Shown here: in pieces, positions 1-8,061 of the stretch | Layout of the letters: each line of letters begins with the position of its first letter | Position numbering within the stretch: position 1 is the stretch's first letter | NCBI GenBank assembly: GCA_934378195.1 | Contig: CAKRPO010000011.1 | Location: 1 to 53,413, forward strand | From: an uncultured Blautia sp. | Lineage (GTDB): Bacteria; Bacillota; Clostridia; Lachnospirales; Lachnospiraceae | Direction of reading: 5' to 3' | Length of the DNA: 53,413 nucleotides | Notes under the pieces: model-generated | What the model was told of the DNA's origin: nothing | The model's input: only the letters and a program-made list of their open reading frames with translations | Database searches by the model: none | Program-made: the position numbers and the translations under genes

Positions 1-515
1 ATAGTTCCTTCGCTGTAGAACTCTGTACGAGCCATATCAGCTCCACCAAGACGTCCGGATACGGATGTTTTGATTCCTTTTGCTCCAGCTTTCATTGTTC
101 TCTGCATTGTAGATTTCATAGCACGTCTGAAGGAGATACGGTTTTCAAGCTGCAGTGCAATGTTTTCAGCAACAAGCTGAGCATCTCTGTCCGGTCTCTT
201 TACTTCTTTGATATCTACGATCAGTTTCTTATCTGTGTATTTCTGTAATTCAGCTTTAACTTTTTCGATCTCAGAACCGCCTTTACCGATTACGATACCC
301 GGTTTAGCAGTGTAGATGATGATCTTAACTCTGTCAGATGCTCTTTCGATCTCAATCTTGGAAACACCTGCGCTGTAAAGTTTTTTCTTTAAAAATGTTC
401 TGATATTGTAATCTTCAACCAGGCAGTCTGCGAAGTCTGCTTCTGCATACCATCTGGAATCCCAATCCTTGATAACACCGACTCTAAGGCCATGTGGGTT
501 AACTTTCTGTCCCAT
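1..515 (-). CDS. rpsC: 30S ribosomal protein S3 (partial, N-terminal part)
   Basis: This is a component of the small ribosomal subunit that lines the mRNA entry channel. The gene runs off the left edge, so only about 171 N-terminal residues are visible. The protein begins [20 protein letters not shown], the typical S3 start, and the KH-domain loop IGKGG is seen near residue 75. The ATG at 515 follows a strong AAGGAGGA-like ribosome binding site. It is the last visible gene of the S10 operon and begins 11 bp after rplV ends. The C-terminal domain cannot be judged. Confidence 0.97.
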   Translation of the reverse strand, partial: MGQKVNPHGLRVGVIKDWDSRWYAEADFADCLVEDYNIRTFLKKKLYSAGVSKIEIERASDRVKIIIYTAKPGIVIGKGGSEIEKVKAELQKYTDKKLIVDIKEVKRPDRDAQLVAENIALQLENRISFRRAMKSTMQRTMKAGAKGIKTSVSGRLGGADMARTEFYSEGT

Positions 516-526
516 GCTTTTCCTCC

Positions 527-916
527 TTATCTTTCATCCAGCACGATGGTGATATGGCTTGTTCTCTTTTCGATTCTGTAAGCTCTACCCTGTGCTCTTG
601 GCTGAATTCTCTTCATTGTAGGTCCTTTATCTGCATAGCAGGCTGCAACGTAGAGGTTGTCTGCATTCATTCCGTTGTTGTTTTCAGCATTTGCAATTGC
701 TGACTCAAGAAGTTTCTTGATAACGCTGGAAGCGTATCTTGGGTTGTATGTTAAGATACCAAGTGCTGTCTGCACATCTTTACCGCGGATTACATCTAAC
801 ACGTAGCAGGCTTTCTGAACAGAAATTCTTGCATAAGATAATTTTGCAGACGGTCTTGTCTCTCTATTACTCTCATTTCTGGCTCTCTTAATCTGGCTTC
901 TATGTCCCTTTGCCAT
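527..916 (-). CDS. rplV: 50S ribosomal protein L22
   Basis: L22 is a large-subunit protein whose beta hairpin lines the peptide exit tunnel, where macrolide-resistance mutations occur. The 129 residues begin [15 protein letters not shown] and end with the conserved HITIVLDER. An upstream in-frame start would add 14 residues, but the ATG at 916 has a GGAGG site just ahead of it and matches the family N-terminus, so it is preferred. It lies between rpsS and rpsC, the canonical S10-operon order. Confidence 0.96.
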   Translation of the reverse strand: MAKGHRSQIKRARNESNRETRPSAKLSYARISVQKACYVLDVIRGKDVQTALGILTYNPRYASSVIKKLLESAIANAENNNGMNADNLYVAACYADKGPTMKRIQPRAQGRAYRIEKRTSHITIVLDER

Positions 917-1012
917 TTTAAAGTGCCTCCTTTCCAATTTTTCGATATCTGGTAACACCGCCTTGCTGCCCCTTATGGGACAACAGGCAGATTATTTATT
1001 TTAAGTTTAATA

Positions 1013-1294
1013 CTAGCGAACGCCGGATTTCTTTTCGTCTTTTCCGTGTCCTCTGTAAGTTCTTGTTGCAACGAACTCACCAAGTTTATGTCCTACCATA
1101 TCTTCTGTTACATATACCGGCACATGTTTTCTTCCGTCATGTACTGCGATTGTATGTCCTACGAAGGACGGGAAGATAGTGGAACGACGTGACCATGTTT
1201 TGATCACAGATTTATCATTTGCAGCATTCAGAGCGTCAACCTTTTTAAGCAGGCTTGCGTCTGCGAAAGGTCCTTTTTTCAATGAACGAGACAT
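1013..1294 (-). CDS. rpsS: 30S ribosomal protein S19
   Basis: S19 binds 16S rRNA with S13 in the head of the small subunit. The 93-residue protein starts [12 protein letters not shown] and contains the typical [19 protein letters not shown] stretch near its middle. The length is normal for the family. It follows rplB by 15 bp and is separated from rplV by about 96 bp, which fits an uninterrupted operon. Nothing about the gene is unusual. Confidence 0.97.
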   Translation of the reverse strand: MSRSLKKGPFADASLLKKVDALNAANDKSVIKTWSRRSTIFPSFVGHTIAVHDGRKHVPVYVTEDMVGHKLGEFVATRTYRGHGKDEKKSGVR

Positions 1295-1309
1295 TCTGTA
1301 CCCTCCTTA

Positions 1310-2155
1310 TTATTTTGATAAAGCTTTTCCATCGCGTCTTCTTACGATGAGCTTGTTGGACTGTTTGTTTTTCTTTCTGGTCTTCAGACCAAGAGCAGGT
1401 TTGCCCCATGGTGTACACGGACCTGGACGACCGATTCCGGTCTTTCCTTCACCACCACCATGCGGATGGTCATTCGGGTTCATTACGGAACCACGAACTG
1501 TAGGTCTGATTCCCATGTGACGTTTACGTCCAGCTTTACCAATGTTAACAAGGTTGTGGTCGCCGTTACCAACAACACCGATAGATGCGCGGCATACAAG
1601 CGGAACCATTCTCATTTCTCCAGACGGTAATCTTAATGTTGCGTATTTTCCTTCTTTAGCCATCAGCTGAGCGCCGTTACCAGCGGAACGAACCATCTGT
1701 CCGCCTTTTCCAGGATGCAGCTCGATGTTGTGAACCATAGTACCAACCGGGATAAGTTCCAGTGGCAGGCAGTTTCCTACACGGATTTCTGCTTCCGGAC
1801 CGTTCATTACTTTCTGTCCGACTTTCAGTCCTTCTGGTGCAAGGATGTATGCTTTCTCACCATCTTCATAGCTGATCAGAGCGATGTTTGCTGTTCTGTT
1901 CGGATCGTATTCGATTGTCTTAACAGTAGCATGGATTCCATCTTTTCTTCTCTTGAAGTCGATGATTCTGTATTTTCTTCTGCTTCCGCCTCCGCGGTGT
2001 CTTACAGTGATTTTACCCTGGTTGTTACGTCCAGAGTTTTTCTTCAGAGATACGACTAAGGATTTCTCAGGGGTACTTGTTGTGATCTCAGAGAAATCAG
2101 ATCCAGTCATATGTCTTCTGGAAGGTGTATATGGGTTATAGGTTTTGATTCCCAT
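1310..2155 (-). CDS. rplB: 50S ribosomal protein L2
   Basis: L2 is the large-subunit protein next to the peptidyl transferase centre and is required for subunit joining. The 281-residue product starts [14 protein letters not shown] and contains the conserved RGVVMNPxDHPHGGG-type region as [18 protein letters not shown], including the histidine tied to peptidyl transfer, near residue 230. A longer frame reaches 2230, but the ATG at 2155 has a GAAAGGAG site and matches the family start. The 189 bp upstream gap is far wider than expected between rplW and rplB; see the repeat entry at 2178-2334. Confidence 0.97.
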   Translation of the reverse strand: MGIKTYNPYTPSRRHMTGSDFSEITTSTPEKSLVVSLKKNSGRNNQGKITVRHRGGGSRRKYRIIDFKRRKDGIHATVKTIEYDPNRTANIALISYEDGEKAYILAPEGLKVGQKVMNGPEAEIRVGNCLPLELIPVGTMVHNIELHPGKGGQMVRSAGNGAQLMAKEGKYATLRLPSGEMRMVPLVCRASIGVVGNGDHNLVNIGKAGRKRHMGIRPTVRGSVMNPNDHPHGGGEGKTGIGRPGPCTPWGKPALGLKTRKKNKQSNKLIVRRRDGKALSK

Positions 2156-2177
2156 GATGTTTCTCCTTTCGAATTTC

Positions 2178-2334
2178 TTATCGTGCTTTCGTGCACATAT
2201 GCGGGATAAGCAGAGTGCCGAGGCTCTCATGAGAACTCACCGTCATGCTTGCATGTAAGGGGAGTTTCTTATGCAGAGACTTATAAGCGTGTAACGCGAC
2301 CGAGGAAGTTTCACTTCCGAGGGTCAGGCACTCT
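2178..2334 (-). repeat. Palindrome-rich structured insert between rplW and rplB
   Basis: An 8-bp inverted repeat AGAGTGCC/GGCACTCT (2212-2219 and 2327-2334) encloses about 107 bp with nested stems. On the minus strand these read, in order: GACC..GGTC closing GGAAGT-gaa-ACTTCC; GCGT-tac-ACGC; AACTC..GAGTT closing CATG-caag-CATG; and the self-palindrome TCTCATGAGA. Directly downstream in the transcript a further hairpin, CTTATC..GATAAG with inner GTGC..GCAC, spans 2178-2211. Such a dense fold in a gap that is usually very short suggests a small mobile palindromic unit or a structured regulatory RNA in the rplB leader. The identity is unknown. Confidence 0.6.
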
Positions 2335-2344
2335 AAGGGAGATA

Positions 2345-2644
2345 TTAAAGTCCCTCAAAGATTTCGATATCTTTGCTTTCTTCTGTAAGAGCTACGATCG
2401 CTTTTTTAGTTTTAGCTGTTTTACCAACTGTAACACCGCGACGTTTTTTCTTTCCATCCATGTTCATGGTGTTTACGCTCTTAACTTTTGTTCCTTCGAA
2501 CATTTTCTCAACAGCCTCTTTGATCTGAGACTTGTTTGCTTCCGGATGAACCAGGAATGTATATTTTTTCTCACCCATGGCGTTCATGGATTTCTCTGTG
2601 ATTACAGGCTTGAGAATTACATCATAATATTTAATATCTGCCAT
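2345..2644 (-). CDS. rplW: 50S ribosomal protein L23
   Basis: L23 sits at the exit of the peptide tunnel and is the docking site for trigger factor and SRP. The 99-residue protein opens [19 protein letters not shown], with the conserved PVITEKS motif, and contains the basic [17 protein letters not shown] loop. It starts at 2644, overlapping the rplD stop by one base (TAATG), which indicates translational coupling. An unusual structured gap follows before rplB. Confidence 0.97.
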   Translation of the reverse strand: MADIKYYDVILKPVITEKSMNAMGEKKYTFLVHPEANKSQIKEAVEKMFEGTKVKSVNTMNMDGKKKRRGVTVGKTAKTKKAIVALTEESKDIEIFEGL

Positions 2645-3264
2645 TATGCGTATACCTCCTCAATGGATGCAACTGCGTCTTTTGTAACCACTACTGTCTT
2701 ATGGTTCATAACATCATATACATTGATAGTGCTTACAGTTGCAGTCTGTACATCTGCAATGTTTCTTGCAGACAGAACTACGTTCTGATCATCAGCAGCA
2801 GTTACAACAAGAGCATTGTCAGCTTTCAGGTTTGTAAGAACCTTCTGCATTTCTTTTGTCTTTACTTCTGCAAGTGCAAGGCTGTCTACAACAACCAGTT
2901 TATTGTCCTGAACTTTAGAAGTCAGAGCGGATTTCAGAGCTGCTCTTCTTTCTTTTTTGTTCATTTTTACTTCATAATCTCTCGGTACCGGAGCGAATAC
3001 TACACCGCCGCCAGTCCACTGTGGTGCACGGATGGAACCCTGTCTTGCATGACCTGTTCCTTTCTGTCTCCACGGTTTTCTTCCGCCGCCGCTTACTTCA
3101 GAACGTGTTTTTGCTTTCTGAGTACCCTGGCGATTATTTGCAAGCTGACGAACAACAGCAAGATGAACAAGATGCTCGTTGATTTCTACACCGAACACTG
3201 CATCGTTCAGTTCCATTGTTCCAACTTCATTGCCTTCCATATTATAAACTGTTACGTTTGCCAT
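2644..3264 (-). CDS. rplD: 50S ribosomal protein L4
   Basis: L4 binds 23S rRNA, and its extended loop reaches the peptide tunnel; in Escherichia coli it also represses the S10 operon by binding the leader. The 206 residues include the conserved loop segment [19 protein letters not shown] around residues 60-80 and the [12 protein letters not shown] motif. The ATG at 3264 follows a GAGGAG-type site. It overlaps rplW by one base. Whether L4 acts on the leader upstream of rpsJ here is unknown. Confidence 0.97.
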   Translation of the reverse strand: MANVTVYNMEGNEVGTMELNDAVFGVEINEHLVHLAVVRQLANNRQGTQKAKTRSEVSGGGRKPWRQKGTGHARQGSIRAPQWTGGGVVFAPVPRDYEVKMNKKERRAALKSALTSKVQDNKLVVVDSLALAEVKTKEMQKVLTNLKADNALVVTAADDQNVVLSARNIADVQTATVSTINVYDVMNHKTVVVTKDAVASIEEVYA

Positions 3265-3285
3265 TCTGATGCTCCTCCTTTCTCA

Positions 3286-3918
3286 TTATAAAGACTTTAC
3301 TGTCTCTTTGATGGTCACCAGAGATTTCTTAGGTCCTGGAACAGCACCTTTCACTAACAGTAAGTTATTTTCTGTGTCAACGCGAACGATCTCAAGGTTC
3401 TGAACAGTAACCTGTACATTTCCCATGTGACCCGGCATGTGTTTTCCTTTGAATACTTTACTCGGATCGGAGCAAGCACCATTGGAACCAGCATGACGAT
3501 GATATTTGGAGCCGTGAGCCATAGGTCCTCTGGACTGTCCATGTCTCTTGATAGCACCCTGGAAACCTTTACCTTTGGAAACAGCAGTTGCATCAATGTG
3601 ATCGCCGTCTGCAAAGATATCAGCTTTAATTTCCTGTCCTACAGTGTAGTCTGCAGCATTTTCAAATCTGAATTCTTTAACGAATCTCTTTGCTGCAACA
3701 CCAGCTTTGTCAAAGTGACCTTTTTCCGGTTTGTTAACCAGTTTTTCTCTGATCTCGCCATAGCCCACCTGAACTGCAGCGTATCCGTCGTTTTCCTCTG
3801 TTTTAACCTGAGTTACAACGCATGGACCAGCCTGTAAAACGGTTACCGGAATTAACTGGCCTTCTTCATTGAAGATCTGAGTCATTCCGACTTTAGTAGC
3901 TAAAATAGCTTTCTTCAT
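3286..3918 (-). CDS. rplC: 50S ribosomal protein L3
   Basis: L3 is one of the first proteins to bind 23S rRNA and reaches the peptidyl transferase centre. The 210-residue protein begins [16 protein letters not shown] and has the signature [16 protein letters not shown], followed by [19 protein letters not shown]. The ATG at 3918 has an AGGAGGAA-like site. It lies between rpsJ (87 bp gap) and rplD (21 bp gap), which is the standard order. No anomalies were seen. Confidence 0.97.
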   Translation of the reverse strand: MKKAILATKVGMTQIFNEEGQLIPVTVLQAGPCVVTQVKTEENDGYAAVQVGYGEIREKLVNKPEKGHFDKAGVAAKRFVKEFRFENAADYTVGQEIKADIFADGDHIDATAVSKGKGFQGAIKRHGQSRGPMAHGSKYHRHAGSNGACSDPSKVFKGKHMPGHMGNVQVTVQNLEIVRVDTENNLLLVKGAVPGPKKSLVTIKETVKSL

Positions 3919-4005
3919 TTCTTTCTTCCTCCTTATAGCGGATTACCATAAAGGCAATCATATAGTTTTTTGAAACGCCCGAAAGGGCATTTAAAACGAG
4001 TTTAA

Positions 4006-4323
4006 TTATTTGGTTTTCATCTTGATATCGATGTTAACACCAGCCGGCATTTCCAGTCTGGAAAGTGCATCAACTGTTTTCTGTGTTGGTGTCATGATAT
4101 CGATGAGTCTCTTATGAGTTCTCTGCTCGAACTGTTCTCTGGAATCTTTGTATTTGTGAACAGCTCTTAAGATTGTAACAACTTCCTTCTTAGTCGGAAG
4201 CGGAACCGGTCCGCTAACTGTTGCTCCGTTCTTTTTAACAGTCTCGATGATTTTTGCTGCGGATGCATCTACTAACTGATGATCGTAAGCCTTTAATGTG
4301 ATTCTCATTACCTGATTTGCCAT
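4006..4323 (-). CDS. rpsJ: 30S ribosomal protein S10
   Basis: S10 is a small-subunit head protein and, as NusE, a partner of NusB in antitermination. The 105 residues include [19 protein letters not shown] at the start and the signature [20 protein letters not shown]. The ATG at 4323 is preceded by an AGGAGGAG site. It is the first gene of the S10 operon, with its promoter about 230 bp upstream at 4555-4583. The leader between them is described separately. Confidence 0.97.
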   Translation of the reverse strand: MANQVMRITLKAYDHQLVDASAAKIIETVKKNGATVSGPVPLPTKKEVVTILRAVHKYKDSREQFEQRTHKRLIDIMTPTQKTVDALSRLEMPAGVNIDIKMKTK

Positions 4324-4548
4324 AAAAAAAGTCTCCTCCTATTCGTACTCAATTATGCAGTACGACAAGCGGCGACTGTACACATCTCCGTGTGTGTCTT
4401 TCGACTTCTTTACACACGTCCATCCCGTTGATGGTTTCTGAACTTGTACAGTGACTTGTCGTCAGTTTCCTAACTTGACATTCGCTCCACGGAAAACCCG
4501 TCATATCCTGACGGCAACCTCGCGCTTCATTGCTATCATGTCACAGCA
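4324..4548 (-). promoter_or_regulatory. Structured S10-operon leader (5' UTR)
   Basis: The transcript from the promoter at 4555-4583 carries about 225 nt before rpsJ. Clear pairings are ACGACAAG with CTTGTCGT (4362-4369/4455-4462) continued by CTGTACA with TGTACAG (4376-4382/4445-4451); inside are CGTGTGT with ACACACG (4389-4395/4412-4418) and CCATC-ccgtt-GATGG (4420-4434). A separate hairpin CCGTCA..TGACGG lies near 4499-4515. Together they form a long two-armed structure suited to feedback control by a ribosomal protein. The regulator is not identifiable from sequence. Confidence 0.7.
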
Positions 4549-4554
4549 AGGATT

Positions 4555-4583
4555 ATTATACACAAGGCATCTCACTTATGCAA
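4555..4583 (-). promoter_or_regulatory. Vegetative promoter of the S10 operon
   Basis: On the minus strand a -35 box TTGCAT (4578-4583) and a perfect -10 box TATAAT (4555-4560) are separated by exactly 17 bp. This is close to the housekeeping sigma-A consensus and is correctly placed for a long leader ahead of rpsJ. Confidence 0.8.
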
Positions 4584-4627
4584 GCCCTTTTTTATTTATT
4601 TTTTGTATTTTTATAAATACAATTTTA

Positions 4628-4659
4628 AAGCGGCACCAGGATCAACTCCCGCGCCGCTT
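4628..4659 (-). terminator. Hairpin downstream of the SipW-like gene
   Basis: Arms AAGCGGC and GCCGCTT (4628-4634 and 4653-4659) form a GC-rich stem about 60 bp after the end of the SipW-like gene. The following minus-strand sequence is AT-rich (TTTAAAATTG), a weak terminator tail. It lies between that gene and the S10 promoter. A smaller hairpin ATTACT..AGTAAT lies near 4665-4682. Confidence 0.5.
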
Positions 4660-4719
4660 ATGTATTACTTCTTATAGTAATGTATTCTTTCTTATAATAA
4701 GATGCTCTGTTAACTCACC

Positions 4720-5817
4720 CTATTCTTCCTCTTCCACATCATCTTCTCCTGCAATGATATCGGAATAGTCGAACAATGTAACCTTCGTGATGGAATCTCT
4801 CACAACATCCGGTGTATCTCCGGCTTTGCGTGCTCTGTTGGCAAGCTGTGTCGCAGTGCGTCTCGGGATTGCAAGTTTTTTGATCTCGATCGGCTCTTCT
4901 TCCTCTTCATCTTCCTCCTGTGCAAGATCACTTTCAAGGAGTGAAATACGTTCTGTCAGATTACCTGGTGCGTCAAAATAATCCTCCGGAAGTTCCTGAC
5001 TGTCATCTGCAGTCGCTGCAGCAATTTCTTTTTTCAGGAGTTCATGTGCTTCGCTTGTCGCTGCCTGAACATTTCTGACTGGACGAACTGTTGGCTCCTG
5101 CTCCGGTGCTTCTTCCTCTTCCAGATCATCTTCATAGATTTCATCTACAAAACCGCCTGTACGGATTTTCTTTCTTTTTGCCTTTTCTTCTTTCTTGGCA
5201 CGTTTTTTCTTTGCCTTTTCCCCGTAAAGAAGTGCATCGTCTTCTTCTTTCATTCTCTTTGCACGGGCTTTTTCTTCCTGCTTCAGCTCTTTTGCAGTCT
5301 TTACATGACGTGTATCACCCTGAAGATCTTCATACTCATCTTCCGGCTCTTTCTTCCAGAGTTCTGCGATCACATACAATATAATAAGGAAAAGAATAAC
5401 CAGTCCAAGAACGATCAGACCTTCTATACTCTCTGTAGCTACCAGCAGATATCCCAGAAGCGGAATGGTAACTACCACCTTCGGCACCCAGTTCTTGACA
5501 GACACTGTAATATTCTGCTGTGCGGATGTCGTCGTATCGATCACTGTACCTGTATTATTCTCTCTGTTTACACTGATCAGATTATAACGATATGTCTTGG
5601 AATCTTCCTGAACAAGGATTGGTGTTCCCGAAGCAACTTCTTCCGTTCTAACCGGTATCGCATAAGTAACTGAGCCAACCGGCAGGTTTGTAGCTTTGTC
5701 TGACGTATCCATAATAACTGTCCTGACGCCAAAGAACGGCGGCAGAGCCAGGCCAAGAACACATACGATCGTACAAATAACAACAAAATGTACAATAAAT
5801 TTCAAAAATTTTGACAT
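4720..5817 (-). CDS. SipW-like (S26B signal peptidase fold) membrane protein with charged cytoplasmic tail, probably non-catalytic
   Basis: The function is unknown. The 365 residues have a membrane segment at about 7-27, an external beta-rich region at 30-125, a second membrane segment at about 130-155, and a long highly charged tail. The stretch VPKVVVTIPLLGYLL just before the second segment strongly resembles the VGKVVxxIPxLGYLL region of SipW-type signal peptidases. The catalytic block is poor: the usual SGSMEP is replaced by sequence around MDTSDKATNLPVGS, and the region expected to carry the general base reads RYNLISVN without His or Lys. I infer a degenerate peptidase scaffold, perhaps a structural or regulatory protein. 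The tail (155-365) is rich in Lys/Glu and likely coiled or disordered. Confidence 0.7.
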   Translation of the reverse strand: MSKFLKFIVHFVVICTIVCVLGLALPPFFGVRTVIMDTSDKATNLPVGSVTYAIPVRTEEVASGTPILVQEDSKTYRYNLISVNRENNTGTVIDTTTSAQQNITVSVKNWVPKVVVTIPLLGYLLVATESIEGLIVLGLVILFLIILYVIAELWKKEPEDEYEDLQGDTRHVKTAKELKQEEKARAKRMKEEDDALLYGEKAKKKRAKKEEKAKRKKIRTGGFVDEIYEDDLEEEEAPEQEPTVRPVRNVQAATSEAHELLKKEIAAATADDSQELPEDYFDAPGNLTERISLLESDLAQEEDEEEEEPIEIKKLAIPRRTATQLANRARKAGDTPDVVRDSITKVTLFDYSDIIAGEDDVEEEE

Positions 5818-5851
5818 TGGTATCTCCTTCGCTTTGGTTCACCTTTTTATT

Positions 5852-5895
5852 AAAGCATTGCCCTGGAATCGGTCTTCTTTCCCGGCAATGCCTTT
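5852..5895 (-). terminator. Hairpin downstream of crh
   Basis: CATTGCC (5856-5862) pairs with GGCAATG (5884-5890), extended by AAAG with CTTT across one unpaired base. It lies in the 102 bp gap between crh and the SipW-like gene. There is no clean U tract, so termination may be partial. Confidence 0.5.
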
Positions 5896-5919
5896 CATAT
5901 AATTCAACTAATTAACTGA

Positions 5920-6174
5920 TTACTGATTGCTTAAATAGTTTTCGATACTCTTCATTGCCGCTTCTTCATCTTCTCCGTTTGCGGAAAGAGTAATTTCTTC
6001 ACCGGCATCAAGTCCAAGTGTCATCATCCCCATGATACTTTTGGCATTAACCTTTTTTCTTCCAATCTCAACATAAATCTCACTGTTAAACTGGCTTGCA
6101 ACCTGAACCAGCTGAGCAACCGGACGTGCTTCCAGTCCTGTAGACAGGTGAATAGTGATTGGTTTTTTAATCAT
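5920..6174 (-). CDS. crh: HPr-family regulatory protein, Crh-like, with Glu at the His15 position
   Basis: HPr proteins carry phosphate on His15 for PTS sugar uptake; Crh paralogues lack that histidine and act only through Ser46 as CcpA co-effectors. In these 84 residues the active-site loop reads TGLEARPV, so Glu replaces His15, while the Ser46 loop AKSIMGMMTLGL is intact. Loss of His15 and position at the end of a rapZ-whiA cluster match Bacillus Crh (which has Gln15). The ATG overlaps the whiA stop by four bases, indicating coupling. PTS phosphotransfer is unlikely; HPr kinase/CcpA signalling is the likely role, though Glu15 might also mimic phospho-His. Confidence 0.85.
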   Translation of the reverse strand: MIKKPITIHLSTGLEARPVAQLVQVASQFNSEIYVEIGRKKVNAKSIMGMMTLGLDAGEEITLSANGEDEEAAMKSIENYLSNQ

Positions 6175-7124
6175 AATAAATCCTCCTCGTTCATCCGCAG
6201 CTCATCGGCAATCTCGCTTAATTTTCTCAGCCGATGGTTTACCCCTGATTTTCCAACCTGCGGATCTAACATCATTCCTAATTCTTTAAGTGTGGCCTCC
6301 GGATACTGCAGTCTCAGCTCCGCAATCTCTGCCAGACCTTCGTTCAGATTATGAAATCCCATTTTCTTCTCGATCAGCCTGATATCCTCGATCTGCTTCA
6401 CCGCTGCATTCACCGTTTTATTGATATTTGCAGTTTCACAGTTTACTTTCCGGTTGACGGTATTACGCATCTCCTTCAGAATCCGGATATTCTCCAGATT
6501 CATCAACGCTACATTTGCCTCCATAATCGCCAGCATATCAACAATCTGTGCGCCTTCCTTCACATAGACCACATATGACTTCTTGCGCACTACAATCTTT
6601 GCATCAATCTGAAAACTACAGATGATATCCTGCAAATGTCTGGCTTTTCTTTCATCCTGCGATACAATCTCAAAATGATATCCCTTTTCAGGATCACTGA
6701 TCGATCCCGATGCAAGAAAAGCACCTCGGATAAACGCGCGTTTGCAACAATTCTGCTGTGTGATCAGCCCGTTCTCCGAATATAACGTTTCTCCGTCCTC
6801 CTCATTCACTGAAAGCTTCGTTCCCTGAAGGACAGTCTGCATCTGTCCAGGATCTGTGATCTCCACATAATACACATTTCCCTTCTTCATCTGACGGCTC
6901 TCACGAATGGCTATTTCTGTCTCTATATTAAATGTTTTTTGTAATAAAGTAAAGTACTTTCTCACCACAGCATCATTTTCTGTCTGAAACCGCAGGCTGC
7001 CGTCAGCGGTTATTTTACCGCATGCGCAGAGCAAAGCAGCCGTTTCCGCGATCCGACAGTGCCTCGCCATGCTGATCTGTCTGGAAAGTTCTTCTTTCAC
7101 CATCCCCGAAAAAGACATTTCCAT
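6171..7124 (-). CDS. whiA: DNA-binding protein WhiA
   Basis: WhiA combines a degenerate LAGLIDADG homing-endonuclease fold with a C-terminal helix-turn-helix. In Streptomyces it controls sporulation division genes; in Bacillus it affects cell division and chromosome segregation. The 317-residue protein begins MEMSFSGMVKEELSRQ, typical of the family. Residues 1-210 contain the LAGLIDADG-like part (RAFIRGAFLASGSISDPEKG near 130), and the C-terminus has LKELGMMLDPQVGKSGVNHR, the HTH. It follows rapZ by 45 bp and overlaps crh. The yvcK/gluP gene normally found between rapZ and whiA in Bacillus is absent here. Confidence 0.95.
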   Translation of the reverse strand: MEMSFSGMVKEELSRQISMARHCRIAETAALLCACGKITADGSLRFQTENDAVVRKYFTLLQKTFNIETEIAIRESRQMKKGNVYYVEITDPGQMQTVLQGTKLSVNEEDGETLYSENGLITQQNCCKRAFIRGAFLASGSISDPEKGYHFEIVSQDERKARHLQDIICSFQIDAKIVVRKKSYVVYVKEGAQIVDMLAIMEANVALMNLENIRILKEMRNTVNRKVNCETANINKTVNAAVKQIEDIRLIEKKMGFHNLNEGLAEIAELRLQYPEATLKELGMMLDPQVGKSGVNHRLRKLSEIADELRMNEEDLL

Positions 7125-7145
7125 TTTCTCCTGTTCTGACGCCCT

Positions 7146-7169
7146 TTCTGTTCACTGTTCACAACAGAA
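7146..7169. repeat. Short palindrome in the rapZ-whiA gap
   Basis: TTCTGTT and AACAGAA flank a ten-base loop containing GTTCAC. It belongs to a group of GTTCACAG-type palindromes also present near 11980, 40087 and 45685. Its role is unknown. Confidence 0.5.
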
Positions 7170-8048
7170 TCATTTCTTGATAAGGGCATCTTTTCCTATA
7201 TCTCTGTGTTCCAACCGTATTCCATATTCACGTTTCTCGACCAGATAATTATACAGCACTCTTGCCAGTGTGACAGATCTGTGCTTGCCACCGGTGCATC
7301 CCACGCCGATCACCAGACTTGTCTTTCCCTCTTTCGCGTAATTCGGAATCAGGAATTCAATCATATCTTCCAGCTTCGCAGCGAACTGTCTTGCAACTTC
7401 GTTATCCATGACATAATTATAGACATCATCATCCATACCCGTATGAGCTCTCAGCTCATCTACATAATACGGATTCGGAAGGAATCGCACATCAAAGACC
7501 AGATCCGCATCCTCCGGAATTCCATACTTAAATCCAAAGGACAGGACCGAAATCACCATATTGCTGAACTTACCGTTATCCACAAAAATATTGTTGAGTT
7601 CTTTCTTGAGTTCTCTGGTAAGAAGGTGCGTTGTATCAATAATATAGTCTGCCCTGTTCCTTAAAAATTCTGTCTTACGGCGCTCAAGGCGAATTCCGTC
7701 ATCTACTCTTCCGCCCATTGCAAGCGGATGGCTTCTTCTTGATTCCTTGTAGCGTTTTACCAGAACTTTATCATCTGCATCAAGAAAAAGTATCTCAAAG
7801 GTATGTCCTTCTGCCTTCAGGCGATCCAGCACAACTTCCAGTTCATCCAGCGCATGTCCGCTTCGTGCATCAATACCGATAGCAGCATTCTGCACTTCCT
7901 CGTCCTGCGATGCAGCCATCAGGGAAACAAATTTCCCTACCAGTGCGATCGGCAGGTTATCCACACAAAAATATCTGGCATCTTCCAGCATTTTCAGTGC
8001 CGTAGATTTGCCGGCTCCTGACATACCGGTAACTATTACAAGCCGCAT
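7170..8048 (-). CDS. rapZ: RNase adapter / nucleotide-binding protein RapZ (YvcJ)
   Basis: RapZ proteins are P-loop ATP/GTP-binding proteins. In enterobacteria RapZ guides RNase E to GlmZ sRNA and senses glucosamine-6-phosphate; in Bacillus YvcJ affects competence. The 292 residues show Walker A GMSGAGKS at 8-15, a VDNLP motif near 30, and the conserved C-terminal VGCTGGKHRSV segment around 247-258. The length is normal. It follows murB by 13 bp and precedes whiA and crh, an arrangement widely kept in Firmicutes. Its RNA-binding role in Clostridia is not established. Confidence 0.95.
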   Translation of the reverse strand: MRLVIVTGMSGAGKSTALKMLEDARYFCVDNLPIALVGKFVSLMAASQDEEVQNAAIGIDARSGHALDELEVVLDRLKAEGHTFEILFLDADDKVLVKRYKESRRSHPLAMGGRVDDGIRLERRKTEFLRNRADYIIDTTHLLTRELKKELNNIFVDNGKFSNMVISVLSFGFKYGIPEDADLVFDVRFLPNPYYVDELRAHTGMDDDVYNYVMDNEVARQFAAKLEDMIEFLIPNYAKEGKTSLVIGVGCTGGKHRSVTLARVLYNYLVEKREYGIRLEHRDIGKDALIKK

Positions 8049-8061
8049 GTTTTATCTCCTG

